Source of the DNA: an uncultured Verrucomicrobia subdivision 3 bacterium
GTDB taxonomy: Bacteria > Verrucomicrobiota > Verrucomicrobiia > Limisphaerales > UBA11358
Reading direction: 5' to 3'
NCBI GenBank assembly: GCA_903918885.1
Contig: CAIXFY010000061.1
Span: 1 to 41,040, forward strand
Length of the DNA: 41,040 nt
A program made the translations under genes and the position numbers. How positions within the stretch are numbered: position 1 is the first letter of the stretch; the number at the start of each line of letters is the position of its first letter. The notes under the pieces were generated by a model that did no database searches, was not told the origin of the DNA, and saw only the letters and a program-made list of their open reading frames with translations. Positions 34,924-41,040 of the stretch are shown here, piece by piece.

Positions 34924-35404
34924 GGATGACTCCTTCCAGTTGATCTTTAATTTTCTGCAAACCGTAGCGGTAACGGCCCGCCGCCGTGTGCGGCGAAATT
35001 TCCAGCAGTCCACCAATCTCTTCAAACGTGTAGCCGTGCCAGATTTTTAGGACAATGGCCTCGCGCTGATCCACCGGCAGCTTGGCCAGACAACTCATCG
35101 CCGCCCGTTCCGCTTGTGTCTCGTCTGGTGTTTTTTCAAACCAGCGCAAAGACTCCCATTCCCGTGCCAGTCGCCGCCAGAGTGTGCGACGATGATTCAA
35201 CGCGCGGTTCCGAAAGCTGCGCACGCAATAATGTTCCGGTTTCGCCGGTGGAATACTCATCTGCGCCAGCGCTATGAACGTTTCTTGCAGGACGTCTTCC
35301 GCCTCGCCATGGCCGAGACCGAGCGCGCGGCCATACAAAATCAGCTCCGCCGCCTTTGCATCGTAGAGCACTTCGCACCAGTGCATTTCAGCATTTTCCT
35401 TCAT
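34853..35404 (-). CDS. ECF-type RNA polymerase sigma factor
   Basis: This 183-residue sigma-70 family protein has region 2 (about residues 11-73, with EDVLQETFIALAQ and YCVRSFRNRALNHRR) and region 4 (about 104-153, CLAKLPVDQREAIVLKIWHGYTFEEIGGLLEISPHTAAGRYRYGLQKIK). There is no region 3, as expected for ECF factors. They usually answer envelope or surface signals relayed by a membrane anti-sigma. The ATG at 35404 avoids overlap with the divergent GT2 gene. Its 3' end overlaps the small membrane protein gene. The downstream GT117 gene is a likely target of the same operon. Confidence 0.9.
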   Translation of the reverse strand: MKENAEMHWCEVLYDAKAAELILYGRALGLGHGEAEDVLQETFIALAQMSIPPAKPEHYCVRSFRNRALNHRRTLWRRLAREWESLRWFEKTPDETQAERAAMSCLAKLPVDQREAIVLKIWHGYTFEEIGGLLEISPHTAAGRYRYGLQKIKDQLEGVIHERTEHDGNTITFLASAPSGIRA

Positions 35405-35495
35405 TGTTTCAAACCAATAGACACCACGTCGGTCAAATTTGTATAAAAAATTTTTAACTTCACCCGCGTTCGCACTTCCGGCAGCATAACGAGAA

Positions 35496-36242
35496 ATGTA
35501 TCTCGGTAAGAAAATCGTCGTCGTCATGCCCGCCTACAACGCGGCCAAAACCGTCACCCAGACCGTGGACGAAGTTCACCAGCAGGGTATCGTGGATGAA
35601 ATCATCCTAGTCGACGACCGCAGCCGCGACAACACCGTGGAAGTCGCGTCGCAACTGCTCGGCGTCCGCGTCCATGTGCACGAAAAAAACAAAGGCTACG
35701 GTGGCAACCAGAAAACCTGCTACCGCCTCGCGCTCGAAGCCGGTGCGGACATCGTCATCATGGTGCATCCGGATTATCAATACACCCCCAAGCTCATTCC
35801 GGCACTAGCCTCGATGATTGCCAACGGCCTGCATCCCTGTGTTCTCGCCAGCCGCATTCTCGGCGGCTATTCGTTGCAAGGCGGCATGCCTGGCTGGAAA
35901 TACGTCGCCAACCGTTTTCTCACCGCCGCAGAAAATATTTTAATCGGCGCGAAACTTTCCGAATACCACACGGGCTACCGCGCGTTCTCCAAGGAACTGC
36001 TCCAAAAGCTCGACCTCTCAAATAATTCCGACGATTTCGTCTTCGATAACCAGATGCTCGCGCAAATCATCTGGCACGGTTACACGATTGGCGAAGTGAG
36101 TTGCCCGACGAAATATTTTACCGACGCCTCCTCCATCAATTTCCGCCGCAGCGTCAAATACGGTTTCGGTTGCCTCGGCACCGGCTCCAAATTCCGGCTT
36201 GCCAGAATGGGTTTGATCAAATCAAAGTTGTTTCCAAAGTAA
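35496..36242 (+). CDS. GT2 glycosyltransferase, DPM1-like
   Basis: This 248-residue protein matches family GT2 enzymes of the polyprenol-phosphate sugar transferase type. Motifs are VVVMPAYNAAKTV (8-20), EIILVDDRSRDNT (35-47), NKGYGGNQKTCYRLAL (65-80) and the catalytic MVHPDYQYTP (89-98), where the usual DADxQ is HPDYQ. There are no strong membrane segments, as in DPM1 type enzymes. These make polyprenol-phosphate-linked sugar for GT-C fold transferases such as the GT117 protein encoded on the other side. The ATG at 35496 has GAGAA upstream. The sugar is unknown. Confidence 0.85.
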   Translation: MYLGKKIVVVMPAYNAAKTVTQTVDEVHQQGIVDEIILVDDRSRDNTVEVASQLLGVRVHVHEKNKGYGGNQKTCYRLALEAGADIVIMVHPDYQYTPKLIPALASMIANGLHPCVLASRILGGYSLQGGMPGWKYVANRFLTAAENILIGAKLSEYHTGYRAFSKELLQKLDLSNNSDDFVFDNQMLAQIIWHGYTIGEVSCPTKYFTDASSINFRRSVKYGFGCLGTGSKFRLARMGLIKSKLFPK

Positions 36243-36258
36243 CGGGGCGAAGATTTCA

Positions 36259-36288
36259 TTGGCGTTTTTGGCCGCCATTTGCTACATA
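36259..36288 (+). promoter_or_regulatory. Candidate promoter of the 33-codon gene
   Basis: TTGGCG (36259-36264) and TACATA (36283-36288) are 18 bases apart. The expected start of transcription is about 10 bases before the ATG at 36306. The match to consensus is moderate. Confidence 0.35.
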
Positions 36289-36305
36289 AAAGCCACATCC
36301 AAATT

Positions 36306-36407
36306 ATGGGATCACTGAAAAAACGCCGTAAGGCAAAAATAAACAAACACAAACGGCGCAAGAAGCTGCGCTTGAATCGTCACAAGAAGCGCACTTGGCA
36401 GAAGTAA
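36306..36407 (+). CDS. 33-residue bS22/AURKAIP1-COX24-type ribosomal peptide
   Basis: An ATG at 36306 opens 33 codons ending in TAA at 36405. The peptide begins [20 protein letters not shown] and is about 60% Lys and Arg. Length, the MGS start, the KKRRK cluster and the later RxxRHKK pattern match bS22 of the mycobacterial 30S subunit and the AURKAIP1/COX24 (mS38) domain. Those proteins sit in the small ribosomal subunit, so this is probably a ribosomal component. It stands alone with its own promoter candidate and a strong terminator, which suggests high expression. It is shorter than common ORF cut-offs. Confidence 0.8.
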   Translation: MGSLKKRRKAKINKHKRRKKLRLNRHKKRTWQK

Positions 36408-36433
36408 TTCTGTCACGCCATGTGATTTCACAG

Positions 36434-36479
36434 CCGTTCGCGGCGGTTGCCTAGCAGCCATTGCGAACGGTCTTTTTTT
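36434..36479 (+). terminator. Rho-independent terminator after the 33-codon gene
   Basis: CCGTTCGC (36434-36441) pairs with GCGAACGG (36463-36470), and an inner stem GGTTGC/GCAGCC extends the hairpin after a short mismatch. A run TCTTTTTTT follows at 36471-36479. The next gene starts at 36483, right behind it. Confidence 0.85.
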
Positions 36480-36482
36480 GCC

Positions 36483-36869
36483 ATGAAATATCGTTTTAAG
36501 AAACATTACACGCGCGAGGAGGCGCAGACACTCGTGCCGCAACTGCGCCAGTGGCTCGCGGAACTCAATCGTCTGCGCGAGGAAGCGGAGCGCTACGACA
36601 AACGGCTTGGTGGTTTGAATACGGAAGGGCAGGACACCGGCGGTGAAACGGTAAACAACTGGATCCGTTCTCTGGCGGCCATGCAATCCTTGCTCGCGGA
36701 ATTTCAGAGCCGCGAAATTTTCATCAAGGACTTGTCGCGCGGGCTGCTGGATTTTCCGGCGCTTATCGGCGGGCGGGAAGTTTTCCTCTGCTGGGAATCC
36801 GACGAAGACACTGTCGAGTTCTGGCACGACCTTGACACTGGCTACGGCGGTCGGGAGAAACTGGGTTGA
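36483..36869 (+). CDS. DUF2203 family protein
   Basis: This 128-residue cytoplasmic protein matches DUF2203 over its length. It has HYTREEAQTLVPQLRQWLAEL near the start, a helical middle, and the C-terminal signature RGLLDFPALIGGREVFLCWESDEDTVEFWHDLDTGYGGRE. The function of the family is not established. The ATG at 36483 is used, since the family start (Y-x-F-K-K-HYTREEA) follows directly. The start lies 4 bases after the terminator T-run of the previous gene, so its promoter is probably in or before that hairpin or it depends on read-through. It converges with the PQQ protein gene. Confidence 0.85.
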   Translation: MKYRFKKHYTREEAQTLVPQLRQWLAELNRLREEAERYDKRLGGLNTEGQDTGGETVNNWIRSLAAMQSLLAEFQSREIFIKDLSRGLLDFPALIGGREVFLCWESDEDTVEFWHDLDTGYGGREKLG

Positions 36870-36870
36870 A

Positions 36871-37980
36871 TTATTTTCCCACGCGGCCGGTGTGCTGCGC
36901 ATTTCCACGCCATAGCGGCCAAGCACATTTCGCGGGCGGCGCGGCATTGGTCAGCGGGCGCAAGGCGTAAAGATATTGTTCGTCGGCCATATAAAACACT
37001 CCGGCTGGACTGATATTGGGCGAGCCGTGAAAGCTCATGCCCACGCTGAAATTCCACAGAAAATTTCCTTCCACGCTCATCAATCCCGACAGGGTCCCAA
37101 AGCCAATGGTGAAAATTCTGCCATTGGCCATGATGGCCGATGAACCATCCACCAGATTGTTGCCCGAAAAATGCCAGCGAATTTTGCCGTTGGGTGTGAG
37201 AGCGTAACGTTCGCCGTTGACCGCAAAATAAATGTTTCCATTTTCGTCCAAAACGGGCGACGAGGCGGTGCAGCCGCCCGTGCGCAACCGCCAGCGTTCC
37301 GTGCCGTCAGGATTTAGCGCGTAAAAATTCCCATCCGTGGAACTGAAATAAATCACGCCGCCCGCATCCAGTGTTGGTGAAGCAGTGATTTCCGCACCGG
37401 TGGCAATTTTCCATTTCAATTTCCCATCCGGAGTTAGCGCATAAAAAATCTTGTCATGTGATCCAAAATAAATCGTGCCGTCGGCCGTAATGGCAGGCGA
37501 ACTGGACACGATGTTGGTGGTGGCAAATTTCCATTTAAGCGAACCATCCGGGTTCAGTGCGTAGAAATTTTTGTCGTGTGAACCGAAATAAATCGTGCCG
37601 TCGGCCGCGATGGCGGGCGAAGAGTCCACCCACGCGCCGGTGGGGAAAGTCCACTTCAGTTTTCCCTGCGCCGTGACCGCGTAAAATTTCCGATCGCGCG
37701 AACCGAAGTAAATGGTTCCATCCGCTGCGACCGCCGGTGACGAGTTGATTTCCCGGCCAGCTTTGAATTTCCATTTCAGTCTGCCCTCCGGCGTCACCGC
37801 CACCAGCCAGCCGTGAAAAGTCGCCTGCAAAATGGTTCCGTCCGACGCTAGGGCGGGGGAGGATTTGGTTCCTTCATCTGGCAGACGGTATTGCCACAGA
37901 TTGGTCATCTCCGTTTGCGCCTGCACCCGGTCGGCAAAAGCGAGTAACACGATAAACCATGGAAGAATCCAAAATTTCAT
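36871..37980 (-). CDS. Secreted PQQ-like beta-propeller protein
   Basis: This 369-residue protein has a signal peptide (MKFWILPWFIVLLAFADRVQA) and seven or more blades of about 38 residues. Each has the pattern SSPAIAADGTIYFGSHDKNFYALNPDGSLKWKF. This is the PQQ/quinoprotein-like propeller fold. There are no dehydrogenase motifs, so it likely binds a ligand or protein in the periplasm. Blades 2-6 are so alike that the DNA carries a visible 114-120-base tandem repeat (about 37400-37800), which points to recent internal duplication. The ATG at 37980 places the signal peptide first. It is divergent from GAPDH. Confidence 0.85.
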   Translation of the reverse strand: MKFWILPWFIVLLAFADRVQAQTEMTNLWQYRLPDEGTKSSPALASDGTILQATFHGWLVAVTPEGRLKWKFKAGREINSSPAVAADGTIYFGSRDRKFYAVTAQGKLKWTFPTGAWVDSSPAIAADGTIYFGSHDKNFYALNPDGSLKWKFATTNIVSSSPAITADGTIYFGSHDKIFYALTPDGKLKWKIATGAEITASPTLDAGGVIYFSSTDGNFYALNPDGTERWRLRTGGCTASSPVLDENGNIYFAVNGERYALTPNGKIRWHFSGNNLVDGSSAIMANGRIFTIGFGTLSGLMSVEGNFLWNFSVGMSFHGSPNISPAGVFYMADEQYLYALRPLTNAAPPAKCAWPLWRGNAQHTGRVGK

Positions 37981-37992
37981 GTGCGTCAGTAA

Positions 37993-39258
<1,266 letters not shown>

Positions 39259-39275
39259 TTCTCTCTTTTAAATTC

Positions 39276-39310
39276 AAACGGCGAACTGGAAACAGTTCGC
39301 CGTTTTTTTT
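39276..39310 (+). terminator. Rho-independent terminator of GAPDH
   Basis: AAACGGCGAACTG (39276-39288) pairs perfectly with CAGTTCGCCGTTT (39293-39305) around a GAAA tetraloop, with T-rich sequence to 39310. The stem is 13 base pairs. Confidence 0.93.
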
Positions 39311-39325
39311 GTTTTAGTTTTAAGC

Positions 39326-39952
39326 TTACTTTGGTGTCTGCACAGTCGGCTCGATGACTTTCTTGTGCTCTAATTTTTCCAGTTTGGGCGTGATGACGAC
39401 CTGACAGTATGGCTGACTAGAATTGGCGTCGTAATACCCCTGATGGTAATCTTCAGCGGGATAAAATTTCGTGAATGGAGCAATCTCCGTGACGATGGTC
39501 TTGCTAGCCTCCGCCTGCGCTGCCAGCTTGGATTTTTCCGCCACAAGTTTCTGCTTCTCGTCGTGATATAAAATGATGGAGCGATATTGCGTGCCTTCAT
39601 CCGCGCCCTGACGATTCAGTGTGGTTGGGTCGTGCGCCTGCCAAAAGACTTCCAACAGCTTGGCGTAAGAAATTTTTGCGGGATCAAACGTAATTTGCGT
39701 CACCTCGGCGTGGCCAGTTTCGCCGCCGCAAACTTCGTGGTAAGTCGGATTCATCGTGTGGCCACCGGCAAAACCGCTCGTCACGGAAATGACGCCGGGT
39801 AGTCGTTCGTAAACGGCCTCCATGCACCAGAAACATCCGCCGCCAAGCGTGGCGGTCTCAATTTTATTTGTATTCATAGAATTCGTAGTTTGTGCCACAG
39901 CGGCCAGGCTGAAAGCGCTCGCTGCCAGTAAAGTGGAGAAAAAAGTTTTCAT
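39326..39952 (-). CDS. msrA: Peptide methionine sulfoxide reductase MsrA, secreted
   Basis: This 208-residue enzyme reduces methionine S-sulfoxide in oxidised proteins (EC 1.8.4.11). The active-site motif GGGCFWCMEA has the catalytic cysteine C40. SGFAGGHTMNPTYHEVCGGETGHAEV, the YRSIILYHDEKQ region and AEDYHQGYY are all typical. A hydrophobic N-terminus (MKTFFSTLLAASAFSLAAVA) looks like a signal peptide, so it acts in the envelope, unlike the usual cytosolic form. No MsrB domain is fused or adjacent. It faces gapA, with the terminator between. Confidence 0.95.
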   Translation of the reverse strand: MKTFFSTLLAASAFSLAAVAQTTNSMNTNKIETATLGGGCFWCMEAVYERLPGVISVTSGFAGGHTMNPTYHEVCGGETGHAEVTQITFDPAKISYAKLLEVFWQAHDPTTLNRQGADEGTQYRSIILYHDEKQKLVAEKSKLAAQAEASKTIVTEIAPFTKFYPAEDYHQGYYDANSSQPYCQVVITPKLEKLEHKKVIEPTVQTPK

Positions 39953-40011
39953 TGTCGCAAGGTTTGACCTTCATGTTGCAGCATCATTCAATCTTAAATC
40001 CGGCGGAACAT

Positions 40012-41040
40012 TCACTCGCGGATGATGGCTGTCAAATCCCAGTTCTTTAATTTCACCATGTCGAGGCCACGCACAGAACTCAAAAGGCCATTTGTGTCCG
40101 GCAAATCAGCTAAGTTTTTTGTCGGCAGCACGAGAATAAACGGCGGCGTGTTGGTAAGAAAATTTTTCGCCGACTTGATGTCGCCCAGCGTGATGCGGTT
40201 GGTTGTGCCTTTGCGAAATTCCCAAACGAGACTCGATTCCGTGTAGCCAAAGCACCCGATTTTGGTTTGCGGTTGAACGTGAGCTTCTGTTGCAATCCAA
40301 AGTTGTTTGGTCAAAAAATGATTTCGCGCGACAGTGAATCCGACGAGCGTCAGCAGCAAAACAAAGATGGTCATCGCGATGATACGTTTGCTGAACCACG
40401 CAAAAATATTGCCGTCATGGGCGATTTGTCGCGCGAACCACAGCGCGAGGCAAGGGAATGCGGGCATCGTGTAATGCGGCAGCTTCGTCCGCACGAGGGA
40501 AAATACACCAAAGACGAGGATGACTTGCACAAGCAGATACCAGCCGAGGTCATCGCGTTTGCGTTCCGGCCACCAGTGGCGCAATGCGGACGGCACGCGC
40601 ATAGACCACGGAAAGAAACTCACGAAAAACGTCGCGAAATACAACGGAACGAGCGCGATGAAACCCAATGTGCCTTTCATGCCGTGACTGTCAATCACGC
40701 CAACGGAGCGGTTCAAGACGTGTTCGCCAAGGCCAACGTTGAAGAACGCGTTGTTCGTCTGCTTCAAGGCCGGCAGTCCCCACAACGCGACGAGCGCGAT
40801 GGTGATGGTCAGGCCGACGATGGTTTCATTCAGTCGCAGGCGGAAAGAATTTTTCCGCAGCGCTCGGCCGATTAATATTCCGCCAAGCGGCAGCCAGGCA
40901 ATCGGTCCTTTCGCCAAAAATCCTAGCGCGAGCGCGACGTAAAAAATCCACCACCAAATTCTTCGGTTTAATTGTTCTTGGCGCGTCAATTCCCAACCGC
41001 TCCACGCGGCGAGCGTGCAGAAGAAAACCAGTGCCATGTC
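40012..41040 (-). CDS. ArnT/GT39-like membrane glycosyltransferase (C-terminal part)
   Basis: Only the last 342 or so codons are in the window; the gene continues past 41040. The chain has about eight membrane segments, including ALGFLAKGPIAWLPLGGILIGRAL, and ends with a soluble domain of about 110 residues. LAKGP and the FSLVRTKLPHYTMPAFPCLALWFA stretch are typical of the ArnT/GT39/GT83 family of GT-C transferases. These use polyprenol-linked sugars to decorate lipid A or proteins. The substrate cannot be told from this fragment. The catalytic N-terminal acidic loop is outside the window. Confidence 0.8.
   Translation of the reverse strand, partial: DMALVFFCTLAAWSGWELTRQEQLNRRIWWWIFYVALALGFLAKGPIAWLPLGGILIGRALRKNSFRLRLNETIVGLTITIALVALWGLPALKQTNNAFFNVGLGEHVLNRSVGVIDSHGMKGTLGFIALVPLYFATFFVSFFPWSMRVPSALRHWWPERKRDDLGWYLLVQVILVFGVFSLVRTKLPHYTMPAFPCLALWFARQIAHDGNIFAWFSKRIIAMTIFVLLLTLVGFTVARNHFLTKQLWIATEAHVQPQTKIGCFGYTESSLVWEFRKGTTNRITLGDIKSAKNFLTNTPPFILVLPTKNLADLPDTNGLLSSVRGLDMVKLKNWDLTAIIRE

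Overview
The window reads as a moderately GC-rich, gene-dense chromosomal segment of a free-living Gram-negative bacterium. My best guess is the Verrucomicrobiota, Pedosphaera/Limisphaerales side. This is an inference from gene content: secreted FG-GAP/VCBS and PQQ-type propellers, HEAT and TPR proteins, a GT117 (DUF2723) transferase, a TMTC-like transferase, GTP-type PEP carboxykinase, and a 33-residue bS22/COX24-type peptide. No 16S rRNA gene is present to settle it. Most ORFs start with ATG; five probably start with GTG or TTG.

Layout. 1-136 is the edge of an IS3-family element. 164-3089 holds a CBS-pair protein, an RlmI-like rRNA methyltransferase and an RNase D-like exonuclease. 3090-8304 holds an AT-richer TMTC-like membrane transferase with TPRs, a periplasmic trypsin-like protease, a large secreted protein of unknown role and a tiny membrane protein. 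8316-13123 runs leftward: VCBS propeller, YjbQ and a coiled-coil/TPR protein. At 13242-13985 a standalone HNH protein is followed by tRNA-Glu(CUC) with a visible promoter. 14040-19260 runs leftward: HEAT protein, phospholipase D-type cardiolipin synthase and PckG. A P1B-4-type metal-exporting ATPase (19440-21746) faces a LacI regulator (21755-22765). 22871-27243 is a tight leftward operon, pilT - pilU-like - pseudo-receiver - tlyA - nadK. It is divergent from a MidA-like methyltransferase carrying three heptanucleotide repeat tracts. 28381-30857 is the chaperone cluster grpE-dnaJ-rsmE. 30955-35404 is an ECF sigma factor, a small membrane protein and a GT117 transferase, divergent from a DPM1-like glycosyltransferase (35496-36242). 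36306-41040 holds the bS22-like peptide with a strong terminator, a DUF2203 protein, a PQQ propeller, GAPDH with promoter and terminator, a secreted MsrA and a truncated ArnT/GT39-like transferase.

Functional themes are RNA modification (rlmI, tlyA, rsmE, RNase D), protein folding and repair (grpE, dnaJ, msrA, protease), central carbon metabolism (pckG, gapA), twitching-pilus retraction (pilT pair), and lipid-linked sugar transfer (GT2 + GT117 + TMTC-like + ArnT-like). I see no CRISPR array, prophage or recognisable defence island. The most unusual items are the heptanucleotide tracts inside the MidA-like gene, two related palindromic intergenic elements, the pseudo-receiver inside the pilT operon, the sigma/membrane-protein/GT117/GT2 module, and the 33-codon ribosomal-type gene.
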